This document shows positions 45,994-57,046 of a stretch of DNA of 64,000 bases, piece after piece. Position 1 is the stretch's first letter. The number at the start of each line of letters is the position of its first letter. The notes under the pieces are model-generated. The model made no database searches. It was not told the DNA's origin and saw only the letters and a program-made list of their open reading frames with translations. Position numbers and translations under genes: made by a program. This DNA comes from Ischnura elegans (taxonomy: Eukaryota; Arthropoda; Insecta; Odonata; Coenagrionidae). The stretch spans positions 744,001 to 808,000 of the forward strand of contig NW_025791658.1 of the NCBI RefSeq assembly GCF_921293095.1. The letters run 5' to 3'.

Positions 45994-46930
45994 GTCACAG
46001 CTATAATAAAGATTACATATTACGTATATGAATCAGGTAATATTTGGCCCTTTCTAATTCTCAAGCAGAAAAACCAATTATTCTACATGCTCAGCCAGCA
46101 GGTTTTGACGTCTCCATGTTACAGCATTGCTGCCTGCAGAAAATTGCCTTTTTTTCCATAAAATTCCATTGTGTTTTTTATTCCATAAAACTCATACCAA
46201 CGCAAAACCACCTGGATAAATTCAAAGATTTTTAGAGAAAAAACGATATTTTGCGTGGCATTGAAAAAGTGGTCATGTTTGGGCCACTGTATCTCACTAA
46301 AGGGTCGTATATATGTAAAATGGCATATAAATCTATATATGGTAATAATTTATGAGTGTTTACGCTAACTTTCGAGTCTCTATCCCCAAAAAGGTCATTT
46401 TGGACTTCATTCTAGTTTTTTCCGATTTCGGATCAGTGTGCGCCGGGTAGGAAGACGATCGGCCGCCGCGGCTGGCGTAAAGGTATTCGGCGCCCACGTC
46501 GACAACCTATAGCGTATTCAGCAAGCTGAAACTACCAGGCCAAGGAATTAGAATGACTTACCGACTTTAAAAACTGCATTATTACATGAGTTTCATGATA
46601 GCGCTTCCTGTCGGCAGATTGCTGGACCTACTAGCCTCGAAAGCTCTGTAACCTTAACTACTCGACTCGACATTCGTAATGCTACTGGAAACGCTCGAGT
46701 CGAGAACCAACTACTCGACTCCATTAGAATTTTCGAGTACTCGCACGTCCCAAGATATGTTTTTTTATAACGATTGCGTGGCGCGAAAATTCGAATATAA
46801 ATTTGTGGTTTGAAGTACTACTGGAATCGGAATCGATTTTTCACTTTGGCAAGTACTCGTTTTCGATTCCGGTTCTTGGTCGAGAATCGAGGAATCGAAC
46901 CGACCCATCACTAATTTTGTTCAAAATTAA

Positions 46931-47799
46931 CCCTTTCGAGACGGCTGATTTTTCGTCTTAGCATGACTGCTGTACTGAGCTGCAAGAGACTCTTCTTTCC
47001 CCTGATACAGAGCATTTTTGCGAGACATTCGTTAAGAAGGGTCTCTGGCAGATAATCACAAGCTCTCAGCTCCAAACTTTTTCGACCCCTCCCCGCTGGG
47101 ACTCCGCATTATCTCATATTCCGAGAGTAGTTGTGCTGACTCCTTTTTGGGTTTACGACCATACCTGCGGCATTGGTTTGCAGTCAACTTATGTGTTGCT
47201 TATATGTACTTAGCAAATGGATAATTGTTGCTTGCGCGTAAAAAACAGGCTTTGAATTGACTTTCTCATTTCTTTCTGAGCATTGTCAAATTTTAATCGA
47301 ATTTATAAGGCCAATATTAATGCATTTAATGCAGCAACAATTTCCATGTTGATTTTTATACATAACTCGAGATATGAGTTAATATTTATCGTAGAATTTT
47401 GTGTAATAATTTGTTGAATAAAAGTTTTAAACGCTCATCAAAAGACAGAGAATTCAATTCTTTGTTTTTATTTCTTGAGAAAAGAAGAAGTATTTGTTTA
47501 TGAAACATGACTGGATAAACAATTGAATGACCGCGGTCACCGCTAAGAGGGGTAATATAAGACGAGGAGTCCGGGTATCTGCTCTTTGATTTCAAGAGTA
47601 AATCTTAAGCCCCGCTATGTTGGGTCCCGATACAAAGACAACGCACCCGGCGACCGTCACAAAAGGGAGAGAGCTAGGAAACGTATGTATTCCGCATTCG
47701 TTCATTTGCATAAGAAAACCCCCAACAAAAATATACGGCTTTCGTCTCATGGGTCAAGAAACATCCAGATGCAAATTTACATCTATATTAGGGAAAAGG
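46931..47799. mobile_element. piggyBac-like TTAA element, CCCTTTCGAGAC family, copy 1 (869 bp)
   Basis: TTAA at 46927-46930 and 47800-47803. Begins CCCTTTCGAGACGGC and ends TTAGGGAAAAGG. Inverted similarity is short, but the match to copy 2 at 58584 over the full length, and the same TTAA borders there, define it. The right end has repeated TATACGG..CGTCTC..GGGTCA(A/G)GAAAC units. Confidence 0.8.
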
Positions 47800-47874
47800 T
47801 TAATGATTGATGGGTCGAAAAAATCTAATTTAAATTAATAATAATAATTAATTTTTATATATTCTTTTCTTTAG

Positions 47875-48009
47875 ATTAAGGAGACTGATGGCCTGCCTGA
47901 GCACATCTGTAGAGAGTGCTATGGGAAGCTGGTGGAATTGCAGAAGTTCAAGAAAATGTGCCACGATGGATCGACGGCTCTACTCAGCTTGAAGACCAAA
48001 TACAGCCAG
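47875..48009 (+). CDS. ZAD zinc-finger gene, coding exon 2
   Basis: Acceptor TTCTTTTCTTTAG before 47875 and donor CAG/GTAGCA after 48009; 45 codons, phase 0 at both ends. It encodes IKETDGLPEHICRECYGKLV, then ELQKFKKMCHDG and ALLSLKTKYSQ. DGLPEHICREC supplies the second ZAD cysteine pair (residues 54 and 57 of the joined protein), and the FKKMC region the final helix. Joined to exon 1 it gives a ZAD of about 80 residues with the correct spacing. No in-frame stop. Confidence 0.9.
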
Positions 48010-48940
48010 GTAGCACTGCTGTTTTGCGAAAGATCCTATCTTCTCTGGTAGGGTAATTCCACGTCAATTCAACACAGAAAAGTGACATTTTCAACCCGAC
48101 CACCTCAGATTTCTTTCAAATTTGGTGTATTCAATGGTACTGGACAGTTATGGAAAAATACCAATGTGTAGAGGTATATGATGATTTTGACAAAAGTTAC
48201 AGGTCCGCAAATGTTGTGAATTTGTCGAAATTTCAGCATGTCTCTCTAAAGGTAAATGACTATAATTCCGGTTCTATTCAAGGTAGAAAAATGAAACTTA
48301 TGTTTTTGGAAAGGTAATACGTAGGGCTTTACATTGATATACAACATGGCCTATTTATAATTAATTCAATACTCGAGGTCATTGACCTTGACCTTTGACC
48401 TTGAATATCTCAAAACACCCCCCCTTCAATTTTTTTTACAAAAATATATGTAATTGCTCATACTTTTTACTACACACATACAAAATATCAAGATGGCACA
48501 CTTAAGGCATCATGTCCAAAAAATTATTTGTCTAGGGTTCGAGACTCGGAGAGAGTAAATTTTCTCCAGTCTGCCACTTCCTCTATTTTTTGTAATCTGT
48601 TCCATCTTCTTCAGATTTGTTCATTTAGGACGTTTTAAATTTTTTTAATTGACTGCTGTTTGAGAATAATCCCTAAACTGACATTTATGCAACAACAAAG
48701 CTTATGTGCTTGCATTGAATTAATTTATTTTTAAAATACAAAGCATGTTACCTAACCTATTCCTTGTCCTTGTAAATACATAAACATAATACATATTATT
48801 TAAAAGTATTGTGCAAAGGTAATTACGCAATATTTACCTGGAATTTTGTCAAATTTCCCTGGAAAACCGCGAATTGTGTATGAATTTTTCTGCTTTGAAT
48901 GGCGAGACGCCCTGTAACGCTACTCTTTTGTTTTAAACAG
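48010..48940 (+). other. intron 2 of the ZAD gene (931 bp)
   Basis: GT at 48010 and AG at 48939-48940. AT-rich; no recognisable element beyond a C-run near 48417-48424. Confidence 0.8.
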
Positions 48941-49102
48941 GTGAAGAATGAGGATCAGATTTATCAAAAGAAACCGCTCAAGGCCAGTAAGTCCAGTGGC
49001 TCTCCATCTCCAAAGAAGGCGAGAAAGCAACAAGCTGCCGCAGCAGCAGCCAGGGCGAAGACACCCCGTGGAGAATCAGAGAAGCAAGCACCAATGAATG
49101 AG
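48941..49102 (+). CDS. ZAD zinc-finger gene, coding exon 3 (basic linker)
   Basis: Acceptor TTTTGTTTTAAACAG before 48941 and donor GAG/GTATGT at 49103; 54 codons, phase 0. Encodes VKNEDQIYQKKPLKASKSSG, then SPSPKKARKQQ, a run of six alanines and RAKTPRGESEKQAPMNE. Lysine- and alanine-rich low-complexity linkers are usual between the ZAD and the fingers. SPSPKKARK could serve as a nuclear-localisation signal (inference). The frame remains open into the donor, so further exons, expected to carry C2H2 fingers, must lie beyond 64,000, since none is seen to the window edge. Confidence 0.85.
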
Positions 49103-51318
49103 GTATGTACAGCAGTGAAGCTATTAAACATTGGCATGTACATGCTGCCCCGAAAGCCACTTGGAAAGGCGTGTGGCAGGGGGCGTGCTCTCAGAAAATT
49201 ATGACTAGCATTTATTTAAGTTCTTTTCAGTTCGGAATAATACTAATTCCTATATCTATCCGTTCGGCAAAACATGTCTCTTTTTATTTCTCTTTCGGGG
49301 TAAATTGTAGGACTAGATAGTGTTTAAAATTTTTGTTATTTTATAACAAAATATGCATTCTTAAACTACGTAAAAGCCATTTAGGGACCATAGGGGTGGT
49401 ATGAAGTATGTAGGTTTATGATGTTAAGAGGTTCACTACATAGAGGTTTAACTGTATTGTCAGGCAATACAAAGCTTGGGCATCCATCTAACATGGAGAA
49501 AAGCCCCAGGAGTGCAAAATGACATCCCTCGCAGAGGAACACTGCCCAAAAATATTACAGTTAATTCAAGGAGATTTCTGTAGTCCTTTCTCAGGTGATT
49601 TTTTTGTTATTGCTACAATGCAAATTTCACAGCTGCAACTGCGTCCTGTAGTCTTCTCTAGAACGCCTGTCCTACCTGCCTGATTTGTAGTTTTCCATAT
49701 TCATCACAGGAATTGCATTGAAACAATTGGCTCATGGATCACAGGGAATTTTCTCTCAAGTGGCACTTATCGGAACAAATTTCAGGAATATGTCAATATT
49801 CCAGGAATGTCTAATACTATGGGTCTGTAGGATATAGAAAACTCGCCAAGGTAAGCGAGAGGTGTGGGGGACATCCTTCAGATATTTTTTAAGATAAATG
49901 GTTCAAAATAGTGGGTTTTACAGCTGTGTGAATAGTTAAATATGTTTTGTTTGTGAGTCATCCATCCCCCTAATATTAGTTACAAAATTTTTCACTCTAA
50001 AACATTTTTATAAAAATATTCTCCAAGCTCTGGGGGGGGTTTATCCTCCAAAACCCCTTTGCTGTGTCACTGTTTTGCTTCGCAATATTTATTTTGTTTC
50101 ATCCGCTTTATTTTGCGCCTCATAGCAAACTGTTACCGTAGTTTATCAGAAGGTGCTTGGCGCAATACATTAAACCTGAATGTGTAGGGCACACCATGGT
50201 GCGTTTACGATTGCAGTACGTTTACGCAGTGTATTTTTTCCAAACAGAGATACAATAACTGGTGCGCCTAAAGTCATTTGATATGAATGCTGCTTCATAG
50301 GGGCTTTTCTTACACGATTTTGAGCATCAGTCAAGCGTCGGTCCCTGCCCCCTGAATGGGCCAAGTGTACACAACAGAAAACATTATTTTACGGTTCATA
50401 ACACATAGCCTACAACTGAATTGGTATTATTTTTAATTCATTAACTGCTTTATAAAACCACAATGCCCAAAATTTCTTGAGCTAAAACGTAAGAAAATTC
50501 ATTGAAAAAATCCACGTAAACGTGCCCTCATCCACCCTATGTAGATTCAATAAAGATAATGTCTTTCTGACAAGCAATTTTGATACTCATTTACGTAGTT
50601 TTATTGAATTTGTATCCCTATTTTATTATAATAAATTAAACATCGTTAAAAACGATACAGCCGCTCTTGATTAATAAATGGTGTAACTAAACTGTAAGTT
50701 CATTGATTGCTAGGCGGTATGAAGTTCGCCGGGTCAGCTAGTATCACTATAAAAGTTCCTTAATGGGGTTGGAAAAGAGGGGGGATTCATTTCTTGAAAT
50801 TCATTATCCTATCCCCAAATCGTCAACCCCTGGACCCATGATGTGCCATTTACTATTGTACCCTGTTCCCTTGCCAAACCTTCTTTCTCCTCCTGCAATC
50901 CTACCCTCATTAGCCCTTCCGTTCCTCACCTACTTCTCCCTCTGTTGGTCGAAGATCCATCAAAACTGGGAAATCCACCAAACCTGAGGCCGCTCCTTCC
51001 CCACCTATCTATTAACACTCAACTAACCCTACCTTTTCCTGGTGCAAAGAAATAAAATCTCATATGTTGAAACCCAGAGCTTGTACTATGACAAAGAAAT
51101 ACATGCAAGGAGAAGGACCTTCACATTCGATTCAGGGGGTTAGCTCTCAGAAATGACTCTGAATTTAGACAGAAGCACTTAGATATAAGATTTAGATATT
51201 GAGAATAAACCATTTTTGCTAAGCCCTTTTTGATAATAAACAGTGATAAATATAACACTCAAGGTTATGTTGACAAAGTTGAGAGTTTATCTAAAGAATT
51301 TTATGCTTTTACGATGAT
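49103..51318 (+). other. start of intron 3 of the ZAD gene, mixed repeats
   Basis: Contains a fragment of the CAGTAAAACCTC element near 49425-49460, a CAGTG-ended repeat at about 49845-50080 (undisrupted relative of 33896-34812), a Helitron-like 3' end at 50713-50741, and unassigned sequence. No exon seen. Confidence 0.5.
50713..50741 (+). mobile_element. Helitron-like 3' terminus
   Basis: A short hairpin (GGCG at 50713-50716 with CGCC at 50727-50730) is followed seven bases later by CTAG and then T. Helitron 3' ends have a hairpin about ten bases before CTRR and insert before T. The 5' TC end was not found. Confidence 0.35.
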
Positions 51319-52423
51319 TAAGAATGATCAACACAAATTGAGAGTATGCAACCCGCATGCCACCCAAAGTGTCTGACTGGGGCACGATCACTCTCGGTGC
51401 GATATCTCGGGAACCAAATGGCAGAAATGAAATAAATTTGAGGTGATACTCTGCAAATGTCTAACAAGTCGTTGTAGGAGATGAAAAAGTGATAGAATAG
51501 TCCAAGAGTGACATAATCTTCGCTCACGTCCGAAAAATACCAAAATTTCAAAATTTTAAGTGCAATGTGGCACTTTTTCTGTTATCCGATTGCAAAAACA
51601 ATTTTCGTGATTTATTTCGTTACCAAATGAACAAAACTGGGGGTCGTCCCAAAAGAAATTCGAAAACTTGTAAAATAAGGTACCCTAATGTACATGTTAT
51701 GGCTTAAAAGGTATGGAGTTCTTTTTGATAGCATATTTTTCACTTAAGGTAATACTCATCTTGTGAAAAATTGAATTTTGCGATAGAAATGTTTTTAATG
51801 TGTACTTGAATCAGTTGATATTTACAACTTTTTAAATACCTGGTAGTAGAAAGTATTTATGGTATAAGTATAGAAGTTAAAATGTTTGGCCCCTTTGTGA
51901 TATGTTGTGTCACCCCTTGGATTTATTGTGCCATCAAAAGACTCTGAAATATCTGATGAAGACTTATTTTTGTATACAAAGTAGAGTAATTTTGGTCAGT
52001 GCTGATTTTCGGGTTCCTCAGAAGGGTTCGGAAACCTACGCTAGAGTAATTTTGTTTTTTCCTTAAATTCCGAAGTAGAAAAGTAAAGTGTCGATAAATT
52101 GTTATTAGAGATATGTGAAAATAGCGCTTTCATTTTAATTTTATAGCAATTTCAATTACAGTTTATAGCATTTTGTAGCACCTATTTTCTTCTTTGTTTG
52201 CATAATGCAGCACTAGTAGTTCACAACAAAGCGTGATGAAACACAGTCATTTGAGAAAAAAACGGAATAGTGTAAATAATTGTGGGGTATAACAATAATA
52301 AATTAAGGAATAAGACATGAAATATATAATTAAAAATGATATATTTGTTAGCATTCATTGTTAGAAATTTCACTGTAAATTGGCGTCATGGCTGTATGTG
52401 AAAATTACTTATATAAATAAATA

Positions 52424-53009
52424 CAGTGCAACCTCGATAAAACGACACCCAACGGTGCACCAATAAACACTCGCTATAGCGAATTGTCGCTTTACCGGAG
52501 GTGGAGCAAATAATAGCCAATATACCTCATATTACTCCTTTATTTTTATTTTCTCGCTTAGACGTGTTTGGTGTTTTTTTGGCCATGGTGTGTTCCATCA
52601 AATGCTTTCTATTCATGCAACTCATGGACGTGCGGGTATGCTGACGACTGCTTTCTGCCGCCCGAGGAACAAAAGAAGATCAAGCATTCGCGAATGCTAA
52701 TGCTGCAATATTTTCACCAAAATTAACTACTTATTTATCGAACGACAGTTTACCACATAAATTTGAGACTGAGCACTCCATTAACTTCATTTCTAACAGA
52801 TCGCTAGCAATTACAGATATTAAGGAGTCTTGGTGTAAGTTTTTCCGGCGGTGAAACCCTCGCTATGGCGAGAGCCAACACCAAAAGGGCCTCGTAAAAA
52901 CGAAATTTTTAACATGCTTTTTATAGGATCAATTGACGGTGCATCGGCTATCTCTCGTAATAGCGGGGGTCTCGCTATAGCCAGTACTCGTTTTAACGAG
53001 GTTCCACTG
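52424..53009. mobile_element. pogo/mariner-like MITE, CAGTG(C/G)AACCTCG family, copy 1 (586 bp)
   Basis: TA on both sides (52422-52423 and 53010-53011). Ends CAGTGCAACCTCGATAAAACG and CGTTTTAACGAGGTTCCACTG. TA duplication with CAGT..AACCTCG ends is usual for pogo/Tigger-related elements. Subterminal CGCTATAG(C/G) units. No coding capacity. Confidence 0.85.
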
Positions 53010-53921
53010 TAAATAGGTGGCTTGCATAACATTTACAGTAGTTGAACTACAACACTGAACAAGTTTCAACACTTTCTTCCTTCAGCTGTTTTCGTATGTC
53101 AGTCAAACTAGATTGTACTGGCCGAAAAACCTCTCTGCATCCACGATGCTAAAAGGTGTTCAGATTGTGTGGAGTGCAGCAATGCTTAACTCAGTTTTTT
53201 CTCGGCAGATGGCGAGAAATATTTTCTTAACAACGCAGAATCTACCAGGGTTCTCTCTCAACCTTTCTATTAGCTGCCGATGAAAATATATGCAACCAGT
53301 GATCTATGAAGTGTAATGTATGAAGCAGTGAGGCCCAAAACGTCCTGTGGTGCAGCGAGGGGTAGGCTGGGCACTCAGTTTATGAATTTTGCCGTTGAGA
53401 AGGCAAATATCGATGCCTAAATTCTTGCAACACGTATCTCAAATTCGGCCGGTTTGAAAAGGCAAATTTAAATATCAGAAATAATATAAATTTTTATTAT
53501 TTGATTACCATAAAATAATTAATTATTTTAATATCAAAGAAAGGCTTAAATATCATAAAAGTCCAGTCATCGCACCTATGTCACATTTACAGGTTTCCCA
53601 CCCTACCATGAAAACCTTAAAACTGTGTATAAGCCGTGAATTTTGAATGCCCGGAAAAAAACAGGGAAAAAGTGGTGAATTTCGTCATAAAAACTTCAAA
53701 AATCTCTCGAACTTGACTTCAGAACTACGATTGATGGGCCAAAAGAAAAATCAATATTTAAAAACTAGTCAAGAGCGAACACCTCTATGCGTTCTATGTC
53801 CGGGCCTGCTCTCCGGCTGTGGCACTATGCGCATGACTTGGACTGCTAGTGGCATCATATGCCCTGCAGTCCAGCAACAACTTGTCTGGTATTGTCTGCA
53901 AATATCCACAGGGAAGAATGA

Positions 53922-53995
53922 CGCCTCGGTAGCTTAACTGGCTGAAGCACTCGACCGGAAATCGGGGGATCCGGGTTCGGATCCCGGTGAAGGCG
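53922..53995 (+). tRNA. tRNA-like sequence (probable tRNA pseudogene or SINE head)
   Basis: 74 bases fold as a cloverleaf: D arm around TAGCTTAACTGG (A-box-like), anticodon stem CTCGA/TCGGG with loop CCGGAAA, and T arm CCGGG/CCCGG around TTCGGAT (B-box-like GGTTCGGATCC). The loop would give anticodon GGA (Ser), but position 33 is C instead of the near-universal U, and the acceptor stem (CGCCTCG with TGAAGGCG) has mismatches. Flanked by AATGA on both sides. It is embedded in a repeat that is duplicated at 58.6 kb. A functional tRNA is unlikely. Confidence 0.5.
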
Positions 53996-54331
53996 AATGA
54001 TTTTTTCTCTGTGGATCTTTCGCAAAAATCAATATGTTGATCTTATTTCAAGGTTAGTCACGCACACACACTGTCCACGCATTTATGTGCACAAGTATAT
54101 TCAAAGCGCAATTATCGGTCCAGGTGCCATGACAACACATTGTTCTCAAGCCTGTACTGAAGCCAGAAGACTGGTTGCGAAAGAGTTCATTAACGCTGGC
54201 GAAAATTGAGACACCTCTTCACTTCACTGGCACCTTGCTCCCTCCATTTTTCCTATTATTATTGGTAGTCGTAACTATTGGTGGTAAAAGATTAAATTTT
54301 GCACCTAATGACTCAATTTCATTGACATTTA

Positions 54332-55296
54332 GGGCCGTATTCTTAGTCGACCCTACATATCCGTCCCTACATAACAAAAGGCCCCTTCATGCGTTTCTCA
54401 GTCGACCCTAATTAAGTGGTTGGGGGTAATTCCGTCGTCAAGTTCTCTGAAATGACGTAGATGATGGCGCAGCGCCAATTTTCCACTGTGGTGGCGTAAT
54501 GGGAACTAACTATGAAACTAAGAAAAGACGTCCGATAATTTTCGGGCGTATTGTTAGGGTAACGGCTCAAAGTAAATAAACAATCGGTGTCATCCGCCAG
54601 GTCGTGTCGGTACCTTAATTATCACTACAAATACTCTCATATGGAGCCAAAAGTAGAACCTAATTGTCTTTAAATTACTTCAAAAGCGGTCAGTACAAGA
54701 TAGTAATAAGTACGGAGAAAATATGAGCATTGACGTGGGAAATTACATTGCATCATCAAGGTTTGTCATTCGCTTTCACCTTCCATAGTTATTGTGGCAA
54801 ATTGTGGCATGAAAATACGTTTTCTATGGTTATACGTAAACGAAATATTAGTTTCCCAAAAGTATACCAAGTGCCAAACGTGAAAAATATTATTATTTAT
54901 TCGTAGAAACAAGGTGATGTATACCGCTATATTGTTCTTATTAGTTCAGTCAATTTTATAATTTATTAAACTTGGTGGTTATAAAGTGGTAGTATTATCA
55001 CATGTCCGCTGTGTTACTATACATTTTAAAATGGCTTGTGTGAGGTCGTCTCCCTTAATATCCATTGTAACGTAGATTCTTTAATCGAAGTGATCAGCAG
55101 ACGATATTTGGTCGCCATGTTTTTGTAGGGTGTAGGGTTGGTTCGGGTACCCTACATCAAGTAGGGCTCGTTTAGTTCCAAAAACGGCCATGTTTAGGGC
55201 TTGATTTAGCGTATGTAGGGCAAGATCGGTTTATGTAGGGGCTGATGATGTATCCAGGGTCGGTTGACCCTACAGGGTCGACTAAGAATACGGCCC
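54332..55296. mobile_element. PIF/Harbinger-like element, GGGCCGTATTC family, copy 1 (965 bp)
   Basis: Ends GGGCCGTATTCTTAGTCGAC and its reverse complement (GTCGACTAAGAATACGGCCC). TTA precedes it (54329-54331); on the right, where the tandem duplication joins, TAA follows instead. Contains several TGTAGGG/CCCTACA units. No transposase seen. Confidence 0.75.
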
Positions 55297-56173
55297 TAAG
55301 AATGATCAACAAAAATGGAGAGTTTGCAACCCGCATGCCACCCAAAGTGTCTGACTGGGGCACGATCACTCTCGGTGCGATATCTCGGGAACCAAATGGC
55401 AGAAATGAAAGAAATTTGAGGTGATACTCTGCAAATGTCTAACAAGTCGTTGTAGGAGATGAAAAAGTGATAGAATAGTCCAAGAGTGACATAATCTTCG
55501 CTCACGTCCGAAAAATACCAAAATTTCAAAATTTTAAGTGCAATGTGGCACCTTTTTCTGTAATCCGATTGCAAAAACAATTTTCGTGATTTGTTTCCTC
55601 ACCAAATGGAACAAAGCTGGGGGGCGTCCCATAAGAACTTTGAAAACTTGTTAAATAAGGATCACCCTCATGTACATGTTATGGCTTAAAAGGTATGGAG
55701 TTCTTTTTGATAGCATATTTTTCACTTAAGGTAATACTCATCTTGTGAAAAATTGAATTTTGCGATAGAAATGTTTTTAATGTGTACTCGAATCAGTTGA
55801 TATTTACAATTTTTTAAATAATCTGGTAGTAGAAAGTATTTAAGGTATAAGTATAGAAGTTTAAATGTTTGGCCCCTTTGTGATATGTTGTGTCACCCCT
55901 TGGATTTATTGTGCCATCAAAAGACTCTGAAATATCTGATGAAGACTTATTTTTGTATACAAAGTAGAGTAATTTTGGTCAGTGCTGATTTTCGGGTTCC
56001 TCAGAAGGGTTCGGAAACCTACGCTAGAGTAATTTTGTTTTTCCTTGAATTCCAAAGTAGAAAAGTAAAGTGTCGATAAATTATTATTAGAGATATGTGA
56101 AAATAGCACTTTCATTTTAATTTTATAGCAATTTCAATTACAGTTTATAGCATTTTGTATCACCTATCTTTTT

Positions 56174-56782
56174 CCAGCCTTTATATCAACTCACCAACCT
56201 GTCTGTTTGTTTGTCTGTTTGTCTGGTACAAATCTTGTAACTGAAATTTGGCTCACTTCCTCAGAAGCAAAAACGCTGAAATTTTGCACACTTCTTCATT
56301 TCCGATGACAATACATGAAAATATAACTTTTTCTCTCCAACCCCCCTTTAACCACCCCCCAGTCAACCTATAGCCCCCCAAAACATGTTTTTTTGTACAC
56401 ACTACACGAATCTTTACAATTTTCTCATTTATTCACATATACATTTAATTTGTGAAAACTGTACAACAGCTAATTATGATCTTCATATATTTATTAACAA
56501 TTGTAAGGTTTTGTAAATGTTTGAATATTGTTTTACCGTTACATAAAACGTACGGGGTGGCATTTTTAACATAGGGGGGCGGCATTTTTAACATAGGGGT
56601 AGGCATTTAAAAGCATAGGGGTGGCATTTTGAAACATAGGGGGCTTACCATTCACTGAAAATTTAATAAACATAGTGACTTTTTTAATACGTCACTTTTG
56701 GTTTTTCGGGGTCACTGAGTTTTTTTGCTTTGTGTCATATATAAACGTTGCTCATCCCCTGTAATCTAAATATAAAGGCTGG
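56174..56782. mobile_element. inverted-repeat element CCAGCCTTTATAT (609 bp)
   Basis: Exact 13-bp terminal inverted repeats CCAGCCTTTATAT and ATATAAAGGCTGG. Absent from the same position in unit 1 (about 52195). Contains a TTTGTCTG run at the left and, at about 56555-56645, four copies of a roughly 25-bp unit GGCATTTTTAACATAGGGG. The flank carries T and A tracts not present in unit 1, so the target duplication is unclear. Confidence 0.72.
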
Positions 56783-57046
56783 TTTAAAAAAAATTTTTTT
56801 TTATAAGAGCTTATTCTTTGTGTGCATAATGCAGCACTAGTAGTTCACGACAAAGTGTGATGAAACACATTTATTTGAAAGAATAAGGAATACTGTAAAT
56901 AATTGTGGGGTATAACAATAATAAATTAAGGAATAAGACATGAAATATATAATTAAAAATGATATATTTGTTAGCATTCATTGTTAGAAATTTCACTGTA
57001 AATTGGCGTCATGGCTGTATGTGAAAATTACTTATATAAATAAATA

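Larger units (their letters stand above)
44219..46913 (-). mobile_element. hAT transposon with nested insertions
   Basis: Perfect 8-bp target duplication ATTTTGTT at 44211-44218 and 46914-46921. Ends TAGTGATGGGTCG and CGACCCATCACTA, exact over 13 bases, followed by runs of CGATTCCGAT-like units inside both ends. A hAT dimerisation-domain remnant lies on the - strand near the left end. The middle holds ACTCGACTCGA-rich sequence (45010-45070, 46620-46760), apparently ends of another element, and MITE copy 4. Confidence 0.88.
33136..47874 (+). other. intron 1 of the ZAD gene (14,739 bp)
   Basis: Bounded by GTGAGT and TTCTTTTCTTTAG. It separates the two halves of the ZAD. Most of it consists of the transposable elements listed individually below. 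33136-33895 and 39291-40255 show no recognisable feature. Confidence 0.85.
51319..55296. repeat. tandem duplication unit 1 (3978 bp)
   Basis: From TAAGAATGATCAAC at 51319 to the GGCCC end of a Harbinger-like element at 55296. Unit 2 begins with the same TAAGAATGATCAAC at 55297 and follows collinearly. Contents: a non-coding repeat (51319-52200), a pogo-like MITE, a CCGTGAA-family copy with tRNA-like sequence, and a TTA-type element. Differences between units are scattered and few, suggesting a recent event. Confidence 0.9.

Noticed and set aside
45799..46161. 120-codon ORF, with a related 66-codon ORF at 23383-23583
   Set aside because: The similarity exists because both lie in copies of the same MITE; the frames are on corresponding strands of a non-coding repeat and break in other copies.
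52820..53032. 70-codon ORF identical at 52820-53032 and 57440-57652, related at 62696-62911
   Set aside because: It lies in the terminal part of the CAGTG..AACCTCG MITE; conservation reflects repeat copies and segmental duplication, not protein selection.
53922..53995. Functional tRNA-Ser(GGA) gene
   Set aside because: Position 33 is not U, the acceptor stem has mismatches, and the unit is embedded in a multi-copy repeat.
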